A stretch of DNA of 64,000 bases from positions 811,001-875,000 of the forward strand of contig JAUCBN010000043.1 in NCBI GenBank assembly GCA_035048815.1, given 5' to 3'. Positions 1 to 10,059 of this stretch are shown piece after piece. Source of the stretch: Abelmoschus esculentus. Lineage: Eukaryota; Streptophyta; Magnoliopsida; Malvales; Malvaceae. The translations under genes and the position numbers were made by a program. How positions within the stretch are numbered: the stretch's first letter is position 1; each line of letters opens with the position of its first letter. The notes under the pieces were generated by a model. That model was not told the DNA's origin. It did no database searches and worked only from the letters and a program-made list of their open reading frames with translations.

Positions 1-100
1 TGGTCTCTAGTGCCAACATTTCTGTTAAGTTAATAACTTTGTAATTTTGGAATCTTCCTTATCAACATAAACCGACTCTTCTTCCTATATTCTCTTGCAG

Positions 101-925
101 CTTAGCTGATATGGCAGCCAATCCTTTTCATGCGTTGTTCTATCTCGTGTTTATGTTGTCAGCATGTGCATTGTTCTCAAAAACTTGGATTGAAGTCTCA
201 GGGTCATCTGCTAGAGATGTTGCTAAGCAGCTCAGGGTATGTGATCTCTCAAAATCCTTCTTTTGATTTACTTTGTTTCTATAGAGTTGCTTTTGTGCTT
301 TTACTTTGTAATTTTAGGTTTTGATTTCAACTATGAGGTAAAGACTTGGAGTAACCTTTTCTTTTTGCAGAAAGAAAATTTGATTATTTTAATTAGTCGA
401 AAACTATAATTACAATTATACCTGGCCCGGAATCTGTACTTTGATGTGTTTGTGCAGTGTTTTTTTAATTGAAATAATGTATTGACGTTGTCGAATTTTA
501 AAAGTTTTTTCCTTAAGCCTCGAACTAAGCTTTAAGGCTTCATACCAAAATTAACTTCGCAGTCCCTGCCTGGGATGATTGAGTACACTAGGAAAATGAG
601 TATGCTATGCCTGGAGTACATCAGCTGAGGCTCCATTACCCTTCATTTAGCGTTTGATAAATCATTTCTCTCATCTATTTTGCAGGAACAACAAATGGTT
701 ATGCCTGGCCATCGCGAGGCAAGCTTACAGAAAGAGCTGAACCATTACATCCCCACCGCTGCTGCATTCGGAGGCATGTGCATTGGTGCACTCACAATTC
801 TGGCAGATCTTATGGGAGCAATTGGGTCCGGAACTGGTATTCTTCTTGCAGTCACAATCATTTATCAATATTTCGAGACATTTGAGAAGGAGAAGGCCAG
901 TGAGCTTGGCTTCTTTGGATTGTGA
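101..925 (+). CDS. SEC61A: SEC61 alpha subunit (protein translocon), C-terminal two exons, 5' partial
   Basis: This is the C-terminal part of the pore-forming subunit of the ER Sec61 translocon (SecY family), a multi-spanning membrane protein that passes nascent chains into or across the ER membrane. Two coding exons are visible: 101-236 (after acceptor ..TTGCAG at 100, before donor GTATGTG) and 686-925 (after TTTTGCAG, ending TGA). Joined in phase they read LADMAANPFHALFYLVF... then EQQMVMPGHRE..., ending KASELGFFGL. Recognisable SEC61 pieces are the MAANPFHALFY segment, the last loop with VMPGHRE, and the final membrane helix with GSGTGILLAVTIIYQYFE. The gene begins outside the window; about 125 C-terminal residues are present. 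No break is seen. It is convergent with the P450 array on the minus strand. Identity is firm from family knowledge. Confidence 0.95.
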
Positions 926-1731
926 GCTTAGGTTTAAACTTTAGCAATATTGTGTAAGCTGAACAATAAATCTAGTATTGTATATTTCTGTGTTCTAAGT
1001 CTGGAAACAATAGCCGGGTGTACTTGCCATTCTTCATATTTATTTATTTATGAATTCCAAGGCGTATTTTGTTTACATCTTTGTATTGTTCCTGCATTCA
1101 TTTCAGAACTAGTTCCAAGGTACAGTAAAGTCATATATGTCGGTCGTTCTAGAAGTGATGTTTATGCATGTCCAAAGAAAACAAAGATTTCCACTCGTTT
1201 CAACATGTTTTGCACATGTGATTTTACGTGCACCAAGTGTGTTTGTGGTTAAAATCACATTGGTGGTTCCTTTCTATCAGATGGGAAAAGATTGCAATCA
1301 ATGAGGTTCAGGTCCATGTAAGGATGTCAGTACTCAGTAGAGTGAGTTTCTGTAAGGATTCATCTCATTTCCCCCCACGCAATTCACACACGTAGACGTA
1401 GTTACATGCACCATTTATTGGGAAAATAATCATTACTTGTAATGTGTCTGAAAACTAAGACACGTGACAAATTATTTTGCATATTAAGATATAATATTAT
1501 GTTTTTTATATTTTAAAAATTTACTCCAATTGAATTGGTTTTAGACGTAAACAATTATTGTTAACATGGTCATTTATATTTTGGCCATGCCGATCCTAAT
1601 TATAACCTTAGACTAAGGGGATTACCCTAAGACAACCGGATTACTATGGTTGCTTTTATTTTCTGCAATGTACTGCAAGAACAGACATTGCACCATTACA
1701 AACATGAAAACAGAACTCCAAATAACAGATT
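926..1731. other. SEC61 3' region joined to remnants of a P450 5' flank
   Basis: There is no gene here. The first part is the SEC61 3' UTR. Bases about 1040-1075 closely match the block just upstream of the P450 start codons at 3484-3520 and 6855-6890 (shared core TATTTATGAATTCCAAGGCG). Bases about 1195-1315 match a further-upstream block at 8960-9060. The last part, about 1550-1731, matches the 3' flank shared by all P450 copies. It therefore looks like the leftover flank of a deleted P450 copy. Confidence 0.55.
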
Positions 1732-3170
1732 TTAACCAACTAAACGATACTGTGATACCAAACTTCTCGGTCATGTCGAGTTCATTAGGCAACATAGCAT
1801 CAGGCAACTCCCAATCAAAGCAATGGACTAATTGTGCTAGAATTAAGCGCAGGTTGGTTAACCCCAATTGCATCCCAGGGCATCCTCTGCGACCAGAGCC
1901 GAAAGGGATGAGTTGGAAATGATGTCCACGAAGGTCTATGCTCCCATGCTCGAATCTTTCGGGAAGGAACTCTTCTGCATTGTCCGACCACACGTTGTGG
2001 TTTCGCCCCATGGACCAAGCATTCACCAGGATTCTTGACTTCTTCGGTATGAAGTATCCATTAATGGTGATATCTTCTGTCGATTCGTGTGGAATTAATA
2101 AGGGTGCAGCCGGATGCAACCTGAAACTCTCTTTGATGACCATGTCCAAGTAAGTAAGTTTCGGTAGATCCGACTCTTCCACCATTCGATTCCTTCCGAC
2201 AACGGTCTCCAACTCTTGCTGGAGAGTAGCCATCGCTCGTGGATTCTTTAGAAGTTCTGAAAGTGTCCACTCGAGGGATGTAGTTGTCGTGTCGAACGAA
2301 GCTGCCACCATGTCCACCATTATAGCCTTGATGTTTTCTCAACCAATGATGTACGGTTTTCCCTTGTCAGTAGGGTTCATCTGCGTGTTCAACATCGAAA
2401 CCATTATATGAAAGAAGTCTGTATAAGATTTTCGCTCCTCGATGTTTGTCGATCCTCGTTCATGTTCATCGATTAGTTTGTCGAAAAATGCGTGAAGGCC
2501 ATTGCTCATCCTCTTAAGCCTTCTTTTTATTCCCTGAAGATCAAGTGGGGCAAGAAAAGGCACATAATCCGACAGGTTGAAAACCCCAGCCAAGTACATT
2601 GTTTCTTCAATTAGAGGCATAAATTCGATTTCATCATCGAAACACCGGCCAAAAATAACTCTGGACATGATCACTTCAACAATCTTCCCTACCTGCAGGC
2701 TAAGATTTAACGTTTCGCCCTCCGCTGCCTTCGTCCTCACCGATTCAACTAACGACACCATCTCCGCCTTCCTGAAGGGGGCGAAACTTTCAACTTTAGA
2801 AGCACTAAGTAGATGTGATATACACCATTTTCGTACCGTTCGCCAATAGGAACCGTACTGGGTTAAAGCCAAGCCCTTGGCATCGAATGTCATGTAATCC
2901 GAGGATTGGAGTTTCGGCCTGCCGGAAAAAACTACGTCATGGACCTTGAGGAACAATTCAGCTGCTTCGGGTGTTGATACCACAATTGTTGGCACATAGC
3001 CTAGCTTTATGGACATCACGGGTCCATATCTTTTGGCTAGATGGTGAAGACTTTGGTGTGGAAGCTTTCCGAGCATATGAAGGTTACCGATTATCGGAAG
3101 AGGAGCCGGACCCGGTGGAAGTTTCCGGTCATTTTTGTCGGTGGTTAGTGCACGGAATAAGTAGAAGACG
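1732..3170 (-). pseudogene. CYP71-clan cytochrome P450, copy 1, disabled by three lesions
   Basis: Closely related along its length to the intact copy at 5272-6780, but broken in three places. (1) At the 5' end 63 bp are missing, including the start codon and most of the membrane anchor. In copy 2 the missing segment lies between two direct AGTAGA repeats (6720-6725 and 6783-6788), and copy 1 retains only one. (2) At 2339-2341 the Arg codon of the GRENI motif (AGA in copies 2 and 3) is TGA, a stop before the I-helix. (3) At about 1748/1749, 35 bp are missing relative to copy 3, shifting the frame after EKFGITV so the normal C-terminal 19 or so residues are lost. PERF, FGSGRRGCPG and the ExxR motif remain readable downstream of the stop. 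A 241-bp element sits immediately upstream (3180-3420). Functional expression is very unlikely. Confidence 0.9.
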
Positions 3171-3179
3171 CAATTGCAG

Positions 3180-3420
3180 GAACCTAAATCATCTGTCATT
3201 TTTTTATGTCTCCATTTATACCCCACTTTAAATTAAAGGGTTTAAGATTTTAGGTTAGAGGTTTTAGTTAGGGTTTAGAGAATAAAAGGTAGGATGTATT
3301 TTTTAGTGTGTAGGGTTAGAATATAAAAAATAAGGGTTTAAGGTTTAAAATTTAATATTTTAAAAAAAATAAAAAAAAATATAAAAAGAAACACAGAAAA
3401 GAAGGATAAGATTTTTGTTC
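3180..3420. mobile_element. 241-bp non-autonomous DNA transposon (MITE) with 9-bp target duplication
   Basis: The insert is flanked by CAATTGCAG at 3171-3179 and again at 3421-3429. P450 copies 2 and 3 carry a single CAATTGCAG at the matching site (about 6793 and 13034), so they act as empty sites. The ends form imperfect inverted repeats: GAACCTAAATC at the left, and the reverse complement of the right end reads GAACAAAAATC. A 9-bp duplication fits Mutator-like elements. The interior is rich in GGGTTTAA/TTAGGGTTTAG-like stretches resembling degenerate plant telomere repeats. No coding capacity is seen. Confidence 0.8.
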
Positions 3421-3429
3421 CAATTGCAG

Positions 3430-5271
3430 TGGCAGATAACAAGCTAACCTAGGTACCTAGTATAGAACAAAAGTCATCGCCCCTTTATACTGATTTATTT
3501 ATGAAATCCAAGGCGTATTTGTCACATTCAAGAGAATAAAGATTTGTTCGATATATTTTTGTTATATTTAAGAAAAGAAGTGTATATTAATTTTATATAA
3601 AAAAATATTAAGATATATAATCAGTGATATTGTGTATCATATCAAATATCTTTCAAAAAGAATATAATAACCTTGTGACAACTCTTTGACCGTCTAACTT
3701 CATATTAAGCGTCAATAAAAGGTGTAAATAAAATGAGCAACTGTGACAATAATTCATCATGAACGTGATTGAATCGTGACGAAGATATTACAAGGTTGAG
3801 TAAAAAAGAATATCACGTCTAAAAAAAATTAATGCAATAATTTTATATTGAAAAAAAAAGATATATCAAATATTAATATTGTATATATTATCGGATTTAA
3901 CTTTTTTTTTTATTCAGCTATAGTAGTATCTGTTTTAGAGTATACAATTTTACATACAGTGTGGTTCATTGCTCATCGAGCTTGGACATTTATATCGTCC
4001 TATCCTATCGATGGACGAATCAAAATGTATTGGAAATACCTAATTTTATTAGAAAAAAATTCGAAATTTACTTTTTTTATATGTTATTAATTTATTAATT
4101 TTTATCGATTTCGAAAGTTTCTTTAATATAATTCAAAATTTGAATTAATAGATTTAATTGATTAAACCGATCAAACTTTTTAATATTCTTTTACTAAAGA
4201 AATTGAGTACAAATATAATTAAATAAATACATGAATTTAATAGGTTCGAGAAAAATAGAATAAAAGTACTCCTTCCATCGCTGAACACCTTAGCAGCCGC
4301 CCTCTGCAAAATTTCTTCATCCGTTGTTTTTATTTTTATTTTGATTGATTTAGGAATCAGTGGTTGACAATTATTTTAATATTAATTATCGATCATTGAA
4401 TTTATTAGTTTTTTTTTATTTTAATAAGAATCTTTGTTTTTATAGTACGTTTTTTTTTATCTTTGTGACACGTTTTTTTTACTTTGTAATATGTTTAACG
4501 ATGAAATCAGTTCTAGATAGCGATACTTTTTGCATGACAGTTTGAATCGTGTACAACTTTTTCTTCTTTCTTTATGCATTTCGTTTAGATAAAGATAAGG
4601 AGATTCATAAAATTTTTGAATTTTATTAGAATATTTATCTCATTTTTCTTTGTTTTTGGGTTATAAAGATTTTTGAATTTTTAATATAATTATTTTATTT
4701 CTTGGATATGGTATAATTATAATTTTTTATAAATTTAATAAAAATTTAGAGGTATTTATAAAAAATAATAAAAGTTTTCAAAAATAATAATAGTAATAGA
4801 TATTTCATTTATTTTCCAAGTGAATGGACTATATATTTCCTAAAATCACAAGTCTATTCATATTTAATTATTTATCTCGTGAATTTTTTTTAAAATAATT
4901 ATAAATGATTAAGATAGCAATCTCTATATGATGTGCACGTTTTTACAAGGTCGAAAAGTAAAGAATATTATTTAATTACATTAAAATATTAATATATATA
5001 TAAATATATAATTTATATCATATTTATTTAACATAAAATAGATGCATAAAACATTATTTAGAGACCAATCAAACCGGTTTTAAACATAAACAACTACTAC
5101 TGTTAACATGATCAATTATTTTGGCCATGCCAAACCGAATTAGAACATTACACTAAGGAGCTTACCCTATGACAACCAGATTGTTATGGTTGTCTTTATT
5201 TTCTGCAATGCACTACAGGAACAGACAATGCACCATTACAAACATGGAAACAGAACTCCAAACAACAGATT
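3430..5271. other. Spacer between P450 copies 1 and 2, duplicated flank sequence
   Basis: AT-rich spacer with no gene. Bases 3430-3540 match the proximal promoter of copy 2, including a TATA-like CTTTATA. Bases about 3985-4265 and 4775-4870 match 9165-9560 and 10735-11000, the same block split here by the insertion at 4268-4766. Bases about 5085-5271 are the conserved P450 3' flank, which includes a GTTAACATG..TTTTGGCCATGCC stretch. Confidence 0.6.
4268..4766. mobile_element. 499-bp insertion with 9-bp target duplication AATAAAAGT
   Basis: AATAAAAGT occurs at 4259-4267 and again at 4767-4775. The paralogous block near 10,885 reads straight through with a single copy (ATAATAAAAGTTTTTAAAC), and the block near 9,430 does so with one mismatch, so this segment is an insertion. 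I see no clear terminal inverted repeats; the left end is ACTCCTTCCATCGCTGAAC and the right end is ATTTATAAAAAAT. The class is unknown: it could be a decayed Mutator-like element or a SINE-like retroposon. No ORF of note. Confidence 0.65.
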
Positions 5272-6780
5272 TTAACCAACTAAACGATAAGTTGGCTTCG
5301 CAAACAAGTGATTAGCCCTCGGCACGGTAAGACCAAACTTCTCGGTCATGTCGAGTTCATCAGGCAACTCCCAATCAAAGCAATGGACTAATTGTGCTAG
5401 AATCAAGCGCGTGTTGGTTAGCCCCAATTGCATCCCAGGGCATCCTCTGCGACCAGAGCCGAAAGGGATGAAATGGAAATGATGTCCACGAAAGTCTATG
5501 CTCCCATGCTCGAATCTTTCCGGAATGAACTCTTCTGCATTATCCGACCATGCATTCTGATCTCGCCCCATGGACCAAGAATTCACCAGGATTCGTGACT
5601 TCTTCGGTATGAAGTACCCATTAACGGTGATGTCTTCGGTCGACTCATGTGGAACTAATAAGGGTGCCACCGGATGCAACCTGAAAGTCTCTTTGATGAC
5701 CATATCCAAGTAAGTAAGTTTCGGAAGATCCGACTCTTCAACCATTCGATTCATTCCGACAACGTTTTCCAACTCTTGCTGGAGACGAGCCATCACTTGT
5801 GGGTGCCTTAGAAGTTCCGAAAGTGCCCACTCAATGGATGTAGTTGTCGTGTCGAACGAAGCTGCCACCATGTCCACCATTATAGCCCTGATGTTTTCTC
5901 TACCAATGATGTACGGATTATCCTCATCGGTAGGGTTAATCTGTGTGTTCAACAACGAAACCATTATATGAAAGAAGTCTGTATAAGATTTTCGCTCCTC
6001 GATGTTCGTCGATCCTCGTTCATATTCATTGATCAGTTTGTCGAAAAATGCGTGAAGGCCATTGCTCGTCCTCTTAAGCCTTCTTTTTATTCCCTGAAGA
6101 TCAAGTGGAGCAAGAAAAGGCACATAATCCGACAGGTTGAAAACCCCAGCCAAATACATTGTCTCTTCAATTAGCGGCTTAAATTCGATTTCATCATCAA
6201 AACACCGGCCAAAAATAACTCTAGACATGATCGCTTCAACAACCTTGTTTAACTGCTGGCTAAGGTTCAACGTCTCACCCTCCGCCGCCATTGTCCTCAC
6301 CGATTCAACCATCGACGCCATCTCGGCCTTCCTGATGGGGGCGAAACTTTCGACTTTCGAAGCAGTTAGTAGGTGCAATGTACACCATTTTCGTACCGTA
6401 CGCCAATAGGAACCATACTCGGTAAAAGCTATGCCCTTGGCACCGCATGTCAAGTAATCCGAGGATTGGACTTTCGGCCTGCTGGCAAAACCGACGTCAT
6501 GGACCTTGAGGAACAATTCAGCTGCTTCGGGTGTTGATACCACAATTGTCGGCACATAGCCTAGCTTTATGGACATTATGGGTCCATATTTTTTGGCTAG
6601 ATGGTGAAGACTTTGGTGTGGAAGCTTTCCTAGCATATGGAGGTTACCGATTATCGGAAGTGTGGCCGGACCCGGTGGAAGTTTCCGGTCATTTTTGTTG
6701 GTGGTTAGTGCGTGGAAGAAGTAGATAAAGGAACATAGAGTTCCCAAGAGGACCAAGAACAAGGGTATTGTACAAGACAT
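5272..6780 (-). CDS. Cytochrome P450, CYP71 clan (CYP736A/CYP71AU-like), intact
   Basis: A 502-residue, intronless microsomal P450 monooxygenase. An N-terminal hydrophobic anchor (IPLFLVLLGTLCSFIYFF) is followed by the proline-rich hinge KLPPGP. The I-helix oxygen-binding motif appears as AASFDTTTT (306-314), K-helix ExxR as ETFR (364-367), PERF at 420-423, and the heme loop FGSGRRGCPG at 440-449 with the axial Cys at 447. Length is normal for the clan. The VPTIVVSTPEAAELFLK and DYVPFLAPLDLQGIKRR stretches resemble CYP736A/CYP71AU members by memory; the exact family cannot be settled here. The substrate is unknown; CYP71-clan enzymes commonly act in specialised metabolism. It needs a cytochrome P450 reductase partner in the ER. 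A TATA box lies 76 nt upstream. It is the only intact copy of the array. CYP71 genes often have one intron; this lineage lacks it in all three copies. Confidence 0.92.
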   Translation of the reverse strand: MSCTIPLFLVLLGTLCSFIYFFHALTTNKNDRKLPPGPATLPIIGNLHMLGKLPHQSLHHLAKKYGPIMSIKLGYVPTIVVSTPEAAELFLKVHDVGFASRPKVQSSDYLTCGAKGIAFTEYGSYWRTVRKWCTLHLLTASKVESFAPIRKAEMASMVESVRTMAAEGETLNLSQQLNKVVEAIMSRVIFGRCFDDEIEFKPLIEETMYLAGVFNLSDYVPFLAPLDLQGIKRRLKRTSNGLHAFFDKLINEYERGSTNIEERKSYTDFFHIMVSLLNTQINPTDEDNPYIIGRENIRAIMVDMVAASFDTTTTSIEWALSELLRHPQVMARLQQELENVVGMNRMVEESDLPKLTYLDMVIKETFRLHPVAPLLVPHESTEDITVNGYFIPKKSRILVNSWSMGRDQNAWSDNAEEFIPERFEHGSIDFRGHHFHFIPFGSGRRGCPGMQLGLTNTRLILAQLVHCFDWELPDELDMTEKFGLTVPRANHLFAKPTYRLVG

Positions 6781-6855
6781 TTAGTAGAAGACCCAATTGC
6801 AGTGGCAGATAACAAGCTAACCAAGATACGTGGTATACAACAAAAATCATCGCCC

Positions 6856-6862
6856 CTTTATA
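6856..6862 (-). promoter_or_regulatory. Putative TATA box of P450 copy 2
   Basis: On the minus strand the sequence reads CAATATAAAGGGGCG, 76 nt upstream of the ATG at 6780. The block is conserved upstream of disabled copy 1 (about 3483-3489, CTTTATACTG on the plus strand), but the equivalent position upstream of copy 3 has diverged. Confidence 0.5.
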
Positions 6863-7307
6863 TTGATTTATTTATGAATTCATAGGCGTATATCACATCC
6901 AAGAGAATAAAGATTTGTTCAACATATTTTTTTCGCATCTAAAAAAAGACAAATATATTAATTCATATCAAAAAAAAAAATAAACGTTTGAGATATATAA
7001 TCGGTATTGTTACATCTTTTAAGAATAATATAATAGTTCATGACAAGTGATATCGAATCGACTCTTTGATTATTCGATGTCACATCGAACGCCAATAAAA
7101 GACCTAAGTAAAATAAATAATTGTAATAAGTGACCAACACAAATGTGATTGACTCGTAACAAAGATTTTATAAGATTAAGAGAGAAAGAATATCACATCT
7201 CAAAAACGATATATATATATATATATTAATCTTACATTGAATAAAATAATATACAAACAATGATGTTATAAATGTTATCGATATGACTTTTGAAAAAATA
7301 TAATGGT
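6863..7307. other. Distal 5' flank of P450 copy 2
   Basis: AT-rich, with no gene. It matches the region upstream of copy 1 (about 3490-3740) in broken blocks such as GAGAATAAAGATTTGTTC. A (TA)n run lies near 7209-7226. It ends at the duplicated target site of the hAT-like element. Confidence 0.45.
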
Positions 7308-8941
7308 TAGGGGTGAGCGTTCGAGCGAGTCGAGTCAAAAAATTTTGAGTTATTCGAGTTGAGTCATCATATTATATAATTTGAATTTTTTTTTGAAATT
7401 TTTTCGATTCGAGTCGATTTTAGCGAGTTCGAGTCGATTCGAGTTTTTGATTTATGTATAAATTTATAATACTATAATATAATTTGATTGTAATTTAAAC
7501 GGTTTTCTCTTTAAATTTACATACATATTTTTTTATATTATTTTTTATATGTGTAAAAAAGATTTTAAATTATTATTATCATCAATCAAATATCTTAGGT
7601 ATGAATATTTCATTTTATTAAATTATAGACTTTATTAATAACTTCCTTCTTATTTAGGTAAGACTAAGACTAGACAAAAATAATGATAAATTAAATACAA
7701 AAATTAAAAAATAAATAACATAATATAAAAGATATAAATAAAAATTTTATTAAATAAAATAAAAAATGAATCTATAACGTGACCAGATTATAAAAAAGAA
7801 AATTAAAATGTAAAAAAAAAGCAGAGACTTAAAATAAAACTATATGGGTTAAATGTGTAATTAACCTTTATAATTACTAAAAGTTTCGAGTTATTCGATT
7901 TCCATTTTTATAAGGCATAAAGATAATTTTCACCCTTAACGTTTATAATTTTTATCGTTTTGGCCCTCATTCTTTTTTTGGGATAAATTTAGCCCTTGAT
8001 CTATATCTTTTTAACAAATAACTCATTTTTTAACTACCATGATAACTGAACCGTTAAAAATTTAATAATGATGACATGTCATATATCTGTAATAATATAT
8101 TTTAAATGATTTAACATCTAGTATATCAAATACATACACGCGGAATATAGTTTTATTCAAATTTAAAAATATAAAACAATTAAAATTCAAATAAAATATT
8201 AAAAATTATTTTTTATTCATTAAAAATTAATTAAATTTAAAACAAAAGGCTACTAAACATTCTCAACCTTAACTATAGTAAAATCAAAATTTTATCTAAA
8301 AAGGTATGAATATAATCTGAAAAGAAAGGGTTTTGTATAGTTTGTTACCGGTGAATCAAAGATAAATGATTTTGATAATAATCAATTAGATTTTTATTAT
8401 TTTAGTTTAGAATTTAGGTATTTTGGTTTTAATCTAAATCAGACTTTTAGGATTTTATAAAGATATTTTAATTTAGTTAGGGTCGAGAATATTTAGTAAA
8501 TTTTTGTTTTGGATTTAATTAATTTTTAATATTTTATTTAAATTTTAATTGTTTTATACTTTATACTAAAATAAAATTATATTATATATATGTATATATT
8601 TAATAGGTTAGATTCTATGTCATTTAAAATATATTATCACATATATATGATATGTTATCATTATTAATTTTTTAACGGTTTAATTATCATGGTAGTTAAA
8701 AAATGAGTTATTTGTTAATAAGACATAGGTTAAAGGTAAATTTATCCCAAAAAAAAAATAGGGGCCAAAATGACAAAAATTATAAACGTTAAGGGTGAAA
8801 ATTATCTTTATGCCTTTTTATAACTTGAATTTAGTTTGAAATTTTTTGAGTCGATTCGAATTTATGAAATTTCAAATCGAGTTTAAACGAGTCGAATCTT
8901 TTTATCTCAATTCGAGTCGCGTCAAGTTTTACTCACTCCTA
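7308..8941. mobile_element. hAT-like non-autonomous element (outer element of a nest)
   Basis: The left end is TAGGGGTGAGCG.. and the right end, read in reverse, TAGGAGTGAGTA... Both match the TAGGGRTG-type terminus typical of plant hAT elements. The flanks are ATAATGGT (7300-7307) and ATAATGTC (8942-8949), a slightly decayed 8-bp duplication. The paralogous block near 10,690 (GTATAACGAGTATGTAAT) runs through without the element and serves as an empty site. Subterminal regions are rich in GAGTCGAGTC/GATTCGAGTC motifs in opposite orientation at the two ends. No transposase is seen. The length of 1,634 bp includes a 903-bp nested insertion. Confidence 0.75.
7913..8815. mobile_element. 903-bp long-inverted-repeat element nested in the hAT-like element
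   Basis: The two ends are inverted copies of each other over roughly 200 bp: left AGGCATAAAGATAATTTTCA..., right ...TGAAAATTATCTTTATGCCT. The arms cover about 7913-8115 and 8615-8815 and are nearly identical by eye. The insert is flanked by TTTTATA at 7906-7912 and 8816-8822, a 7-bp duplication (possibly 8-9 bp with decay). The central about 500 bp is AT-rich and non-coding. Such foldback-like, long-arm structures are common among Mutator-like MITEs; the superfamily is not certain. Confidence 0.7.
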
Positions 8942-10059
8942 ATAATGTCTATGTAACATTTTTCACATGTAAAGTGTGTTTGTAGTTAAAATCATCTCAG
9001 TTATTCTTTTTTATCAGATTGGAAAGTATTGCAATCAACGTGGTCCATTGCACCTGCATACAATTCCAAATTGGTATATATATGTTGGACCATGCATCAT
9101 TCACAGCTCTAGGACAAATAATAATATCAATTTGACACTTTCCATTTCCAACCACAACTTTATTCAACGGACATTTATATCTTCTGACCTAATTTTTATT
9201 ACAAAAAATTTAGAACTTACAGTTTATATATGTTATTAATTTATCTGTTGGTCCGGGTTTTTTTTTCTTTAAGATTCGATTTATATATGATTCAAATTTT
9301 TAATTAATAGATTCAAATGATTAAATCGATTAAAATTTTTAATATTCTTTTACCAAACAAATTGAGTACAAGTTTAACTAAATAAATATATGAATTTAAT
9401 TGGTTAATTACCAAGAAAAAATTGAATAAATGTTTTTAAACTAAATAGTGATAGTAGCAATTAATAGACATTTCTTTTATTTTCCAAATGAATGGACCAT
9501 ATATTTCCTAAAATCATACGTCTATTCATGATTTTAAAAGGTCGAAAAGTAAAAAATTATTATTTAGGATAAATTACATAAATAGTCACCGTATAATAAG
9601 GTTGATATCGAAATGACTATTATTCTATAAAAAGCGTCAAATCTATCAGTCAATTATTAAAATGATATCAATATATTCATCGACCGTTAAAAAATAAAGG
9701 ATTATTGACTTGATAATTAAAAATAAAATAATATAATTACATATTTAATTCTAATTTTATTATAATAAAATAATATAATTATTTAATTAAGTGGTGATAT
9801 ATGTCATCAATAAAGTGGTGACAAGTGTCATCACCTGATTAAAGGAGGAAATATAAAACTGAACATTTACTACTAAAGGGATTCACACCTAGACTTTTAA
9901 GTTAAAGAACACGACTTAACCACTAGATCAAGAGTAAGTTATGTTAATTAATGTTTGTTTCTTGTAACAATATTTGACTTAAATTTCTTGATCTTCCATT
10001 AGAAGAACATTGATGACGTAATTTGTTGATTAGTGAAATAACTTCTTCTTCTCAAACCA
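8942..10059. other. Duplicated P450-array spacer without genes
   Basis: Bases 8950-9060 match 1195-1315. Bases about 9165-9830 match 10735-11345 in the same order and orientation, so a roughly 600-bp spacer segment is present twice. Shared landmarks include GGTCGAAAAGTAAA, AAATGATATCAATATA and AATATAATTATTTAATTAA. No coding potential is recognised. Confidence 0.55.

Noticed and set aside
3171..3226. An N-terminus for P450 copy 1 starting at 3226
   Set aside because: That frame starts at a GTG inside the inserted 241-bp element and replaces the real anchor; it is an artefact of the insertion and deletion.
3230..3360. Interstitial telomere array
   Set aside because: The TTTAGGG-like words are irregular and lie inside a transposon with target duplications; it is not a run of perfect telomere repeats.
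8976..9239. 87-codon open frame in the P450 spacer
   Set aside because: It lies in duplicated AT-rich spacer, starts without a good ATG and resembles no family.
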